Below are positions 34,898-44,407 of a stretch of 64,000 nt of DNA, in pieces. Location of the stretch: contig OY760517.1 in assembly GCA_963663615.1 (NCBI GenBank), positions 1,922,001 through 1,986,000 of the forward strand. Direction: 5' to 3'. Within the stretch, counting starts at the first letter, position 1; the number at the start of each line of letters is the position of its first letter. Both the position numbers and the translations under genes were made by a program. Source of the stretch: G963663615 sp963663615. Its GTDB lineage: Bacteria > Bacteroidota > Ignavibacteria > Ignavibacteriales > Melioribacteraceae. The notes beneath the pieces are model-generated. The model had not been told where the DNA came from and did not search any database. It saw only the letters and a list, made by a program, of their open reading frames with translations.

Positions 34898-36240
34898 TTT
34901 ATTGGCAAAGTAACCCTGAACAGTGAACCGGGTCTGTCTGTACTTCCTATGTTCGACGGACTCTCAGCTGTTATTTTACCACCGTGGTTTTCAATTATTC
35001 TTTTAACAACTGCAAGTCCTGTACCTGTGCCCTCAATTGTACTATTCATTGCAGAAGATGTACGATAATTTTCCACAAATATTTTATTTAAGTCCTTTTT
35101 ATCTATTCCCTGCCCGTTATCTTCAATATCAATATTAACTTTTGTTCTGTATAGCTTGTAAGAAATTTTAATCATCCCGTTATCTGGAGTATATTTTATT
35201 GCATTATGAATAACATTTGAAAAAGCTAACTGCAATAATTTAGCATCACCTACAATTTGTATCTTTCCAATATTATCAAGATTCCTTTCAAGTTTTAATT
35301 TCTTTTTATCTGCTATTGATTCTGCATTTTCAAAAATATTATTGATCACCTTATCCAAATTCACTTCTTCCTTCAATATCTCTTTTGAGAGCTTAAATCT
35401 TGATATATTTAGAATATCATTTATATTTGTTATCGATTCGCTAATTCTCTCTTTAGCTTTTAATAATTTCACTTTTGCAGGTTCATCAATATTTCCGGAA
35501 TATCCATCAATTACCAAATCCATAAATGAAGCCGCTGCTGCTATTGGTGATTTAAGTTCGTGAACTATTGCAACAATATACTTTTGCTTATTTTGTTCAG
35601 CTTTCTGTAATTCAATCTCCTTGTCAAATATTTCATTCGCAAGCCTTTTTGTAATTATGATAGTGAATAGTATAACTATCAAAAAGAAAACACTAATCCC
35701 TATTACAATTTCAAAAGAGTTATAAAATGAAAAACCTTCAAGATAGATCATTTTATGGTGAGGAATTAGTCCATAATTTTCCAATAAGCTTAACAAGGTT
35801 AACAGTAAACCCAGCCCTAACCCCAATGGATATATTATTAGCTCAGGCAAAAGTATGCTGCCCAAAACAATATGAAATATATAGAACAGAAATAAAGGTG
35901 ACTCAATACCACCACTAAAATATATTACCACAGAAAGAGCAAACAAATCAAACAATATTTGCAAAGAAGCTAACTTTACTGGTCCGGTTCCGGTAACAAA
36001 ATATGATTTTGTTTTTATTGATTCGAAACCAATATTATATAACAAAATCAGAACTGAAACAGAAAATATTATGTTAAATTGTTGGTTGGATACTTCAATG
36101 ATATCAACAATATCAATGAAAAATATAAATAAGGCTAAAACAGCAAATGCAAAATATCTTAACTTAATTAGCCACTTTGAGTATTTGTAAATAAGTTTTT
36201 CAATTTCAGCTGTACTAAAATATTCATGATAAGTATGCAT
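34894..36240 (-). CDS. Orphan membrane sensor histidine kinase
   Basis: The 448-residue kinase has six predicted membrane helices (about 25-200) forming a sensor with little periplasmic content. A short linker, HisKA with His227 in IVHELKSPI, and a HATPase domain follow (N box NVIHNAIKYT, G1 DNGQGID, G2 GTGTGLAVVKRII). It would sense a membrane or intramembrane signal and phosphorylate an unlinked regulator. No response regulator gene is near. It stands alone, converging on ispE. Confidence 0.9.
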   Translation of the reverse strand: MHTYHEYFSTAEIEKLIYKYSKWLIKLRYFAFAVLALFIFFIDIVDIIEVSNQQFNIIFSVSVLILLYNIGFESIKTKSYFVTGTGPVKLASLQILFDLFALSVVIYFSGGIESPLFLFYIFHIVLGSILLPELIIYPLGLGLGLLLTLLSLLENYGLIPHHKMIYLEGFSFYNSFEIVIGISVFFLIVILFTIIITKRLANEIFDKEIELQKAEQNKQKYIVAIVHELKSPIAAAASFMDLVIDGYSGNIDEPAKVKLLKAKERISESITNINDILNISRFKLSKEILKEEVNLDKVINNIFENAESIADKKKLKLERNLDNIGKIQIVGDAKLLQLAFSNVIHNAIKYTPDNGMIKISYKLYRTKVNIDIEDNGQGIDKKDLNKIFVENYRTSSAMNSTIEGTGTGLAVVKRIIENHGGKITAESPSNIGSTDRPGSLFRVTLPIN

Positions 36241-36362
36241 ATCAGCCTAAAATAATTATGTAATTATATATACAATTATAATTATTTTAATAATCATATA
36301 TTTGCAATATTTGTGAAACTTTTTGTTCCCGGCAACATCAAATCATGAAAAAAGGAACAAAT

Positions 36363-36617
36363 ATGGAAACTCAGCAACAACCTAAAGTAATTATGTTTTC
36401 AACACCTACTTGCAGTTATTGTAATATAGCCAAGAGATATTTTCGTGAAAACAAAATAAGATTTAAAGATATTGACGTTACAAGAGATATGAGTGCTGCA
36501 AAAGATATGCAAAGAAGAACCGGGCAAACTGGTGTTCCGGTTATTTTAATAAACAACAGACCTATTGTAGGATTCGATAAATCAAAAATTAACAGACTAT
36601 TAAATATAAAAAACTAA
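36363..36617 (+). CDS. Glutaredoxin-family protein (NrdH/GrxC-like)
   Basis: The 84-residue thioredoxin-fold protein has the redox motif CSYC in STPTCSYCNIAK, TGVPVILIN (cis-Pro) and the closing GFDKSKINRLL. It fits small glutaredoxins such as NrdH or YruB type. The ATG at 36363 follows AAAGGA; an upstream in-frame ATG at 36345 is less likely. It lies 11 bases before groES, in one transcript. Confidence 0.85.
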   Translation: METQQQPKVIMFSTPTCSYCNIAKRYFRENKIRFKDIDVTRDMSAAKDMQRRTGQTGVPVILINNRPIVGFDKSKINRLLNIKN

Positions 36618-36628
36618 ATGGAGAAATT

Positions 36629-36904
36629 ATGAAAGTTAAACCAATGGACGACAGAGTATTAGTTGAATTTCATGAAGAAGAAACAACAACTACCTCAAGT
36701 GGTTTAATAATACCAGATACAGCAAAAGAAAAACCAAGAATGGGTAAAGTTATTGCTGTTGGTACAGACGAAGATTTAAAGGAATACGTTAAGGAAGGTG
36801 ACTTGATATTATTCGCTAAATATGGTGGTGAAGATATTACAGTTGATGGTAATGAGTACAAAATTGTTCAACGTGCTGATATACTTGCAATTTTAGAAAA
36901 CTAA
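36629..36904 (+). CDS. groES: Co-chaperonin GroES
   Basis: The 91-residue protein has the complete GroES fold: MKVKPMDDRVLVEF, the mobile loop (EETTTTSSGLIIPDTAKEK), GKVIAVG, GDLILFAKYGGEDI and ADILAIL. It caps GroEL during protein folding. No groEL gene follows: a strong terminator ends the transcript 10 bases later. It is cotranscribed with a glutaredoxin gene. The start follows GGAG. Heat-shock operator sites (CIRCE) were not seen upstream. Confidence 0.95.
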   Translation: MKVKPMDDRVLVEFHEEETTTTSSGLIIPDTAKEKPRMGKVIAVGTDEDLKEYVKEGDLILFAKYGGEDITVDGNEYKIVQRADILAILEN

Positions 36905-36913
36905 TAAAATTTA

Positions 36914-36936
36914 ATCCCGCCCAGGCGGGATTTTTT
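36914..36936 (+). terminator. Bidirectional terminator after groES and the lipoprotein gene
   Basis: A stem ATCCCGC/GCGGGAT with loop CCAG at 36914-36931 is followed by a T run on the plus strand. On the minus strand the same stem is followed by a T-rich tract. It separates the convergent groES and gldL-type operons. Confidence 0.85.
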
Positions 36937-37327
36937 ATATTGAATCAGCAACAAAAAACGATCTTGAAATAGTGCCACTTTCTACTCTTCCTATTATTGC
37001 CCGCAATGAAAATGTATAATATCCATTTTCCAGACCACTAAAAGTTACACTTCTTGAATAATCATAAACTGTCCAGTCCAATAATTCTACATTATTGCTT
37101 GAATCATCAATAAAATCCATACGGTACTGATATTGCACTTCAGCCTCGCTACCAGTCCATACAATTCTTACTTCATCGGTAAATAATGTGTCATTATGTT
37201 CAGGTGCCTCATTAAACTGCACAATTCTTGGAGGAGGATCAACCAAATCACTACCTGCTTTACAATTATATAAAATAAAAGAGGCAGTTATCACAAATAG
37301 AATATTTAATAAAACTCTTTTCTTCAT
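36935..37327 (-). CDS. Small outer-envelope lipoprotein, end of the GldL-like operon
   Basis: The 130-residue protein has a lipoprotein signal with Cys22 (FILYNC; asparagine at -1 is unusual). A single Ig/Fn3-like beta domain follows (strands around TDEVRIVWTG, YQYRMDF and SVTFSGLENGYYTFSLRAI). Its ATG overlaps the B' stop (TAATG), so it is translated with it. It could tether or guide the barrel proteins at the outer membrane. I do not recognise a named family. Confidence 0.7.
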   Translation of the reverse strand: MKKRVLLNILFVITASFILYNCKAGSDLVDPPPRIVQFNEAPEHNDTLFTDEVRIVWTGSEAEVQYQYRMDFIDDSSNNVELLDWTVYDYSRSVTFSGLENGYYTFSLRAIIGRVESGTISRSFFVADSI

Positions 37328-38775
37328 TAGTAATTGATTCTTATTATTGGAGAAACAACAACATAGCTATCTAATCTATGGAATGGTAATTGGTCATCAC
37401 TAAACATAAAAGATTTAATATACCTGAAATCAATACCTAAAATATCGCTAAGCATCAACTTTGTACGAAAACCAAAATAACCATATCCTTCACTAACCTG
37501 GAGATTAAGATTTAAACCAAAATCATGCTGAATTACACCAGCATAATTAGCAATATTTGCGTCAGCATAAATCCAGTGCTCAAATCCATTTTCAACATTG
37601 GTATTTAGTTCCTGCATCTTTACAAAAGCTGGATCCAAAAAATAATGGTTTATATCATGTGTAGCATATCCACCGCCAACACTTAGATTACCAAAATCCG
37701 AAAGGTTAGCCAAATCCATCCATTTTCCGAAAAGTATAAAATAATTGCGCATAGAATAAAATGTTGAGAAATAATCAATATTATATTCTGTTGCATTAAA
37801 CTCGGTAACGCTCAAATTAAGTGTCATGGAAAGGTAAAGTTTTTTTAGATCCTTTCGCCACATCTTCAGTGGATTACCGGATACCTTTAAATAAAAATTG
37901 TAACCTGTCCTATATAATCTTTTACCAAACTCATCTTTTGAAGACTCGATCGTTGGCTGCATTACAGAATTACCAATTCCAATATCAACCTGATACGCAT
38001 CATACTGGTCTTTTGAAAACAGGCTGTCAATATAACGTAACCGTACGCCCATAATATAATCCTGACCATACCAACCTGGTAACGATAAATGATCCTCTCC
38101 CCAATTGCCGAAAAAAGACACAAGAAATTTGTTTCTCTGATTTGTGGTGAATTTATAGAACATTAGATATGGATTAAATAGACTCATATAAATATCATAA
38201 TTATAGCCTTCCTGAGTATCAAATTCCAATTTCGAAAGGTCGGTAAAATGATATTGTTTTCTTTTTAGAACTTCATAAATTTTTTCACCAACAATATTCT
38301 TAATATGTATTGGGTCCTTTATGGGGTCAAAGAAATATTTTTTAACAAGTATTTCTTTATCCTCACCATTTTCATCCTTAACAACCACAAGAGAATTTCT
38401 GGATGTATTTTCAGTAAAAAAGCGTAACTGTTCTATTTCATCATCAAAATATCTTCGCTTTAACTCAATATAAACTCTACCATCATAAAGGTCTTGTATG
38501 GTACTCTCAATCTGTTTTCTGTCAATTGATTTCCCATTAAGTTTTATAGCATTACTTAAAAGTAATTTACTAAATACCTGCCTTATAAAAGTTGGGTCTG
38601 TTATAGTCCAAATTTGTTTTAAATCATTATAGGCAGTAGTATTATACTCAAGATTACTATAAATAATTTTTGCTCTATCAACCTTCTTATTCTCATCTAT
38701 TTGAGCCTTTAGATTAATAGACAGGAATAAAGAAATAAACAGGACTATATAAAAATATTTTCTAATTAAAGCCAT
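37327..38775 (-). CDS. Outer-membrane barrel-like protein B' (second copy of the B type)
   Basis: The 482-residue protein has a signal peptide ending LKAQ. A helical N-terminal domain follows with the B-type signature NLEYNTTAYNDLK, then DPTFIRQVF and YDGRVYIELKRRYFDDE. The C-terminal half alternates aromatic and polar residues in many beta strands, ending in IIRINY, with a terminal aromatic as in outer-membrane proteins. It is a paralog of the gene at 40343, sharing LPGWY-x-x-x-YI-x-G, FDPI and other blocks. It overlaps A' by 14 bases. Function unknown; see the findings. Confidence 0.7.
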   Translation of the reverse strand: MALIRKYFYIVLFISLFLSINLKAQIDENKKVDRAKIIYSNLEYNTTAYNDLKQIWTITDPTFIRQVFSKLLLSNAIKLNGKSIDRKQIESTIQDLYDGRVYIELKRRYFDDEIEQLRFFTENTSRNSLVVVKDENGEDKEILVKKYFFDPIKDPIHIKNIVGEKIYEVLKRKQYHFTDLSKLEFDTQEGYNYDIYMSLFNPYLMFYKFTTNQRNKFLVSFFGNWGEDHLSLPGWYGQDYIMGVRLRYIDSLFSKDQYDAYQVDIGIGNSVMQPTIESSKDEFGKRLYRTGYNFYLKVSGNPLKMWRKDLKKLYLSMTLNLSVTEFNATEYNIDYFSTFYSMRNYFILFGKWMDLANLSDFGNLSVGGGYATHDINHYFLDPAFVKMQELNTNVENGFEHWIYADANIANYAGVIQHDFGLNLNLQVSEGYGYFGFRTKLMLSDILGIDFRYIKSFMFSDDQLPFHRLDSYVVVSPIIRINY

Positions 38776-40273
38776 ATCTGTATCTCAATCCAATTTTTGT
38801 ACTTCCGATTGTTTCCCACTCATAAGCTGGTCGGTAAAGAGGATTTGAAATAAATCCTACCTCGAATCTAAAAGTATGCAACCCACCTTTAAGCTCAACA
38901 AGTTTTAACCAAAAATCGGATTTTACTATATTATCAAAAAATCTAATATTGGCTGCAAATAATTCGTTGTTTTTATTACCAGATTTACCGGTTTGAACGT
39001 AGTTCATCGATAAGTTTATCAAAGGCAAAACACTATTAAAAATAGTTTTAGAAGAAGTTCTTCCCCTTTGATAAATTGCCTTCACGATATCGTAACCACC
39101 AAAACCAACATCCATTCTAAATCGTAAGTTTTTTGCACGACTTGTATTCCAGAAGAATGACATGGTAGCTTTATATTCACCAAAAGAAAAATAGGCATAA
39201 GAACTATCAGACTCTCCAAATGATATGCTTGGGTTCTCCACATTTTCAGCACCCATAGCAAAATACAAGTTTAGAAACGGGATATCGAATATACGTGTAG
39301 TCCTTACATCCATTATAAAACCGGAACCTATATTCAATTTTGAATCCTCAACAAAAACAAAAGGTAAATACTCAACAATTGAAGAGGTATTCATACCAAT
39401 ACGTCCCATTAATCGAAGATCAACTACAAAATCATTTATTATCTGCTTTTTGTCCTGCGATAAAAATATTAAACTTCTAAATCCGATTTTCATAGCATTG
39501 GTTTGATATGGATGAATATTCATTAAATCCGAATCAAAGCTTAGTTCTGCACTTAGCATACTAAAATCAAAATCCATTTCCTTATGAAAAAATGAAACGG
39601 AATATGGAGTTGCATCAATCCTTATTTCAGAACCTGAACTAAGTTGTGCTCTTTCTCTTCTTGATAGTCTTTTTTTGCTGGAAGCATTTGGATTTTTTGG
39701 GTATGTGTGCCTTCCATTAATCCATTCATAATCAAGGTAATCCTGATTATTGTGGGAGGTGTATCCTTTTGTAGATTCTTCATCTTCAAAATCAATATCT
39801 AGCTCTGAATTCGGATTGTTTTCTCTTATCAGATTTTCAACAAGAGCTTTAATTCCATCGTACTTTTGTTTGTCACTAAAATACAATTCATTAAAATCAC
39901 CAAAACCATAAATTTCTTCTATTTTAGGTTCAAGGTTTTTAGTAGGTAAAAAACCACCGGAAGTTTGAGGAGCTGTTATTCTCTCAACCTTCAGAAGAGT
40001 TAATTCCTTGACTTCAATAGTTTCCTTGATAAAATAAAATTTATACTCAATTCGATCATTTACAGCAAAAGGTATTTTCTCACCATACCTGTTAACTAAT
40101 CCTTTAAAGTTACTGAGCTCCTCAATATTTTGAGGGGCCCAATTAATTGTATAGATATCAAGATAATCATTGTCTAAAGTAATTTTGCTATCGATCTTAT
40201 TATAGTATTCTTCCAAATCCTGAGCAACTATAGAAACAGAAATCAATAAAAATAATATCAGTATGTTTCTCAT
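38762..40273 (-). CDS. Outer-membrane barrel-like protein A' (second copy of the A type)
   Basis: The 503-residue protein has a signal peptide (ending SVSIVAQ). A periplasmic-type N-terminal part of about 200 residues follows, then a beta-rich C-terminal region ending IGLRYRYGFN. It is a paralog of the gene at 41728: both have SF-x-WNTS, RFRMDVG-x-G-x-YDI, F-x-W/N-x-WL and a tail of -LRYRYG. It overlaps B' by 14 bases. A gap of 69 bases separates it from the first A-B pair, so a second promoter or processing site is possible. I recognise no named family. Confidence 0.7.
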   Translation of the reverse strand: MRNILILFLLISVSIVAQDLEEYYNKIDSKITLDNDYLDIYTINWAPQNIEELSNFKGLVNRYGEKIPFAVNDRIEYKFYFIKETIEVKELTLLKVERITAPQTSGGFLPTKNLEPKIEEIYGFGDFNELYFSDKQKYDGIKALVENLIRENNPNSELDIDFEDEESTKGYTSHNNQDYLDYEWINGRHTYPKNPNASSKKRLSRRERAQLSSGSEIRIDATPYSVSFFHKEMDFDFSMLSAELSFDSDLMNIHPYQTNAMKIGFRSLIFLSQDKKQIINDFVVDLRLMGRIGMNTSSIVEYLPFVFVEDSKLNIGSGFIMDVRTTRIFDIPFLNLYFAMGAENVENPSISFGESDSSYAYFSFGEYKATMSFFWNTSRAKNLRFRMDVGFGGYDIVKAIYQRGRTSSKTIFNSVLPLINLSMNYVQTGKSGNKNNELFAANIRFFDNIVKSDFWLKLVELKGGLHTFRFEVGFISNPLYRPAYEWETIGSTKIGLRYRYGFN

Positions 40274-40342
40274 ATTCCCAATATGTTTAATTTATAAATT
40301 TAGGGAAATTCCCTGCCCTCGTTGCACCTTTAAATTAAGTTA

Positions 40343-41719
40343 TTAGTAATTTATTCTCAGCACAGGAGAAAACACTACATAAGATGAATTACGCCATGTA
40401 CGATAATCAGGAACACCAAAAGCAGATAAAGCTTTCACATGAAATCCAAAAGTATTACTAATCATGAATTTCGCATCCAGTCCTGAATATAGGTATGTAT
40501 CAAGAGAGTTCATACCAACCAGTACATTTATATCATGTTGAATTAAACCACCATTATTTTCAACACCAAATTTTATATATCCATAATGTTGGAACAGGTC
40601 TAATTCATCACGTCCTTCTTCAAGATCAATTACGGATCTGGTAGCCTGACTAATTTCATAGCGATATAGATCATGTGTAGCTAAACCAGCACCAACCTTA
40701 AACTGACCAAAATCATAAAGGTTGAATAATTTTCTCTTATCAACAGAAAGACACATAAAGTTTTTTACACCATTAAACTTGGCATCAACATCAGTAATAC
40801 CATAATCTTTATACTGATAATCGGTATATTGAGTTAACATTTCAAAATTAAGGTAATACCCTTCAAGTTCATCCCATAGAAATTTTAATACGTCACCACT
40901 TATGTTTCCGTAAATAGTTTCGCCGTTTCTATAAATAGGCAGGTCAGGTAATTCCTTAACGAAAGGTTTACTAACATCCATACCGGTACCAAGGAATATT
41001 CTGTATGTATAATCTAACGGATCTTCGCCAACTGCTTTATAATAAGTTAACTGCATACCTGCAATATATTCAGCAGAATACCAACCGGGTAACATAATCT
41101 GATCGTAACCCCATTTACCTTTGAAAGATAAAAGGTATTTATCTCGTATGCTTGAAGTAGTTGACCAGAACATAATTTCCGGTTCCAAAAGATCAAGATT
41201 TACATCAAAATAGTAACCATATTCCGATTCAAAGGCATCTTTTGTAACATCACTAAAGAAATATGACTTTTCCTTTATCTTATCATAAAGTCTGGTTCCA
41301 ATAATCTCTTTAAGATAGAAACCATCAACAATTGGATCAAACAACGGTTTTGGTTTAACCTTGTTTGCTTCTTTAATTGATACAAATGCAAAATAATCGA
41401 ATTCCTCATCATAGTAACGTCTTCTTAAATCAACGATAACATCACCATCAAAAACCTCATTTGCCTTCTGCATAACAGTTTGAAGATCGACAGACTGCCC
41501 ATCAACACGGAATGCATTTTTAACGGCAAACTTGTTAAATAACTCACGGACAAAACCAGGATCGTTAATAAACCATTTGTTTTTAAGGTCGTTAAAAGCT
41601 ATGGTATTGTACTCCAGGTTTTCATAAACATTCTGCAAGCTATCCAACTCTGCCTGGACGTTGTCCTGTGCGTTAACCAGGAATGTAAAAAGTAATAAAA
41701 ATAATGTTATTTTTTTCAT
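40343..41719 (-). CDS. Outer-membrane barrel-like protein B (first copy)
   Basis: The 458-residue protein has a signal peptide (MKKITLFLLLFTFLVNAQ). An N-terminal helical domain contains LEYNTIAFNDLKNKW, DPGFVRELFNKF and DGDVIVDLRRRYYDEE. A long beta-rich region ends SPVLRINY, typical for a C-terminal outer-membrane strand. It lies 8 bases after A. Pairwise blocks show it to be a paralog of the 482-residue protein downstream. The domain before the barrel could face the periplasm and touch the inner-membrane motor parts; this is inference. Confidence 0.7.
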   Translation of the reverse strand: MKKITLFLLLFTFLVNAQDNVQAELDSLQNVYENLEYNTIAFNDLKNKWFINDPGFVRELFNKFAVKNAFRVDGQSVDLQTVMQKANEVFDGDVIVDLRRRYYDEEFDYFAFVSIKEANKVKPKPLFDPIVDGFYLKEIIGTRLYDKIKEKSYFFSDVTKDAFESEYGYYFDVNLDLLEPEIMFWSTTSSIRDKYLLSFKGKWGYDQIMLPGWYSAEYIAGMQLTYYKAVGEDPLDYTYRIFLGTGMDVSKPFVKELPDLPIYRNGETIYGNISGDVLKFLWDELEGYYLNFEMLTQYTDYQYKDYGITDVDAKFNGVKNFMCLSVDKRKLFNLYDFGQFKVGAGLATHDLYRYEISQATRSVIDLEEGRDELDLFQHYGYIKFGVENNGGLIQHDINVLVGMNSLDTYLYSGLDAKFMISNTFGFHVKALSAFGVPDYRTWRNSSYVVFSPVLRINY

Positions 41720-41727
41720 CTGAAAAC

Positions 41728-43236
41728 CTAATTAGTTAAACCATATCTATATCTTAATTGAATCATTGCACCACCTTCCTTAACCTCCCAAGCATGTCTG
41801 TGGCGGAACATAGGTGATGATACATAATCTGCTTCAACTCTGAAAACATGATTATAGTCATATTTAAAGATTGTGAGCCAAGCATTAAATTTGGCTACAC
41901 CATCAAAGAATTTAATTGTAGAACCAAGTACCGGTTTATTTTTTGGTGCCCATGTATAATTCATCGAAATTACTGGTTGGAAAGTAGCCATTTCATGTTT
42001 GCTGGATATAACAGAAAGATTTCTGTTGTAAGTTGCAGACTCTATATCATAGAAGCCCATACCAACATCCATTCTGAATCTGCTTGTTAATTTATCAGAT
42101 GTATTCCAATAAAATGAGAAGCTAACTTCTGCCTGATTAAATGAGAAATAAGCTTTACTAAAACCATTTTCAGATGTTACAACAGAAGCACTTTTGAAAT
42201 CTCTTTGCCCGGTTGAAAAATAAATATTAAAGAATGGTAAACTACCTATTTTGGAGAAATTAAAATCTCCATAAATACCATTACCAATATTTAACATAGG
42301 AGGATCTGAGAAAATAAATGGTAAATCGTTATACAAACCTACAGAACCGGCTCTAACTCTTGCACCAATTTCAGCACTTAAAAATGTTGATTCACTTTGC
42401 TTTTTCTGCGAAGCTAACATGAATAACATTTTAAGACCACCGGAAATACTCAAATTCTGATGTGGAAGTAGTCCTAGAACCTTTTCTTTTGTATCAAGCT
42501 CTATACTGGCACCACCATCCTCAAGTATTGCATTCATGGCTTCATGAGTAAAGCTAAGGCTTGTAAAACTCACATCAAGTTTGAAACTGGTATTACCAGC
42601 ACTTGCTGCTCTTCTACCAAGCGTTTTAAGCTTATCTTCATCCTTAAACCAATGCAGGTCATAAGTTTTGGAGTAGTTAATAAGGTCGGTATTATCTCTT
42701 GAAGTGATACCAAGACTTGTAGTTATATTTGCTTCGGTATTAATCTTAAGTAAAGCTTCAGCCTTGTTATCATTTTCCTTAAGGTAATAGTCAACCATCG
42801 CTTCGAACTTTTTATAGTATTCCGAATGGTTTTTCTTAAGGTTGTACATATCCTTGTATTTGAGCACGATAGTAGTATCTACAGTAATCTTGCTAACGAG
42901 AATGCTCTTACCTCCTCCAGAGGTTGAAATCTCGTCCAGATACAATAAAGTCACATCATCGATTCCAAGGCCTTCCATCAAGAATACTAGTCTGTACTGA
43001 ATATTTGAATTATACTTAAATTCAAATGGCTCGTTTTTACTAACCCGTGGTATAGTTTTTAACATCGGGTCGAGATCATCATCTTCCGGATATATCGGCA
43101 TATAATGAATGTTAAGGTATCTTTTGTCATTTTCCAGTTTCACATCTATTTTATCAAGCATCTCATCGATAACTGTCTGTGCAGCCAGAGTCTGACATAA
43201 TACCAAGAAAATTATTATTTTAATTCTAGTTAGCAT
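41728..43236 (-). CDS. Outer-membrane barrel-like protein A (first copy)
   Basis: The 502-residue exported protein has a signal peptide (ending TLAAQ). An N-terminal domain (about 25-200) contains text such as YRLVFLMEGLGIDDV. A beta-rich C-terminal part has SFYWNTS, RFRMDVGMGFYDIE and the final IQLRYRYGLTN. No catalytic motif is visible. It lies 51 bases behind the secreted Ig-like gene and 8 bases before B. The A' paralog is 503 residues long, so length is conserved between copies. Confidence 0.7.
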   Translation of the reverse strand: MLTRIKIIIFLVLCQTLAAQTVIDEMLDKIDVKLENDKRYLNIHYMPIYPEDDDLDPMLKTIPRVSKNEPFEFKYNSNIQYRLVFLMEGLGIDDVTLLYLDEISTSGGGKSILVSKITVDTTIVLKYKDMYNLKKNHSEYYKKFEAMVDYYLKENDNKAEALLKINTEANITTSLGITSRDNTDLINYSKTYDLHWFKDEDKLKTLGRRAASAGNTSFKLDVSFTSLSFTHEAMNAILEDGGASIELDTKEKVLGLLPHQNLSISGGLKMLFMLASQKKQSESTFLSAEIGARVRAGSVGLYNDLPFIFSDPPMLNIGNGIYGDFNFSKIGSLPFFNIYFSTGQRDFKSASVVTSENGFSKAYFSFNQAEVSFSFYWNTSDKLTSRFRMDVGMGFYDIESATYNRNLSVISSKHEMATFQPVISMNYTWAPKNKPVLGSTIKFFDGVAKFNAWLTIFKYDYNHVFRVEADYVSSPMFRHRHAWEVKEGGAMIQLRYRYGLTN

Positions 43237-43287
43237 ATTTTTGAACCGTCATAATTGTTTGCAATTCAGAATACATCAACGCAACTA

Positions 43288-44382
43288 TTATTTAATAATA
43301 GTTGCATCGAAAGTATAAGTAATATTTCTGTCATACTGTGTGTTGAACGTCATTGTTAGCTTAACATATCTGTCATCACAAAATTCCATATTATCAAGGA
43401 ATTCCTGATTTAATGTTAAAACGACCTGTCCAAAATTTCCTGCTACAATTGCAGTACCACCATTTCCAGATAAAAACTCAGCAGGTTCGGCAGTTATTGT
43501 AAGACCTCTAACTTTAACCGGAACAACCACAAGGTTACCATCACCAGCATCACCCGAATACACAAAATAAAACTTAAGTAATTCAGGGTTTAAAGGACTT
43601 ATATAATACTGTTGTCCTTCCTGGCTATTAGAACCTTTTTCGATTTGATGCCAAGATGAGAAGAAACCAAGTGATGGACTATTAAGAGCAAAACCCCATC
43701 TCGTAGTTTTTAATTCACCAGTACCAAAATCCTTGTATTCAAATTCTTTGTCATTATATTTTCCAACGATCGTAAAACTCTGACCAACATTGTTATCGTC
43801 TTTAAGAAGGTCTTCAAGTACAACAATTGCACCCCTACCCGAGTCAACAACATCTCCGGCACCATCTTCAATATGATAAGAATATTTAGTAGGATCAGTA
43901 TATTCAGATGTTGCAAAGCTAAAGTTCACCTTTTCAGTTGGGTAATAAGTATCACGTACTTTTACTTCCTGAGCCATAGTTGGATTGTGAGCTTTAACCA
44001 TATAATAACCGGTCATGTTTTTAGTTCTTTTTCTTTCGTCTTTAAGACTCAAGCTAACTTTTACATAATAGTTTTTGGCTTCTTTAACAATTCCAAAAAC
44101 TTCATAACGAAACATAACACCACGGCCTTTTTTAGCTGAAATAGTCCTTGGGAAATACTGTTCGTCAGTTAGATCAGATATTTTGTTAAAATTTGCATCA
44201 AGCAATTCTGCCTTAGTTGAATTAAGACCAGTAACGTTGGTAAAAACTACCTGCCTGTCACCCGGCACCTTAAATCGTTGATTAACTACAACATCTATTG
44301 TATCAGCAATATTAACTTTACCTGCCTGCCCGAAAACAGCAACGGCCATGAATACCAGGAACAATAGTATTTTTTTTAACAT
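43288..44382 (-). CDS. Secreted Ig-like periplasmic protein of the GldL-like operon
   Basis: The 364-residue protein has a signal peptide (ending VAVFGQA) and about three consecutive beta-rich, Ig-like domains (around 25-130, 135-235 and 240-364). There is no membrane helix after the signal. A candidate role is the periplasmic shaft or adaptor between the inner-membrane pair and the barrels. In GldM the four periplasmic domains sit in the same polypeptide as the membrane helix; here those functions may be split between this and the upstream gene. This is inference by position; no direct GldM signature is visible. Confidence 0.6.
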   Translation of the reverse strand: MLKKILLFLVFMAVAVFGQAGKVNIADTIDVVVNQRFKVPGDRQVVFTNVTGLNSTKAELLDANFNKISDLTDEQYFPRTISAKKGRGVMFRYEVFGIVKEAKNYYVKVSLSLKDERKRTKNMTGYYMVKAHNPTMAQEVKVRDTYYPTEKVNFSFATSEYTDPTKYSYHIEDGAGDVVDSGRGAIVVLEDLLKDDNNVGQSFTIVGKYNDKEFEYKDFGTGELKTTRWGFALNSPSLGFFSSWHQIEKGSNSQEGQQYYISPLNPELLKFYFVYSGDAGDGNLVVVPVKVRGLTITAEPAEFLSGNGGTAIVAGNFGQVVLTLNQEFLDNMEFCDDRYVKLTMTFNTQYDRNITYTFDATIIK

Positions 44383-44407
44383 TTTATTCCTCTTGATTAA
44401 CTCTTAT

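Larger units (their letters stand above)
37327..43236 (-). other. Tandem duplication of an A-B outer-membrane gene pair
   Basis: The order in transcription is A (41728-43236), B (40343-41719), A' (38762-40273), B' (37327-38775). A resembles A', and B resembles B', by conserved blocks along their whole lengths, while A and B do not resemble each other. The pair must therefore have been duplicated as a unit. Divergence is considerable (no long identical stretch), so the duplication is old and both copies were kept. Confidence 0.8.
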
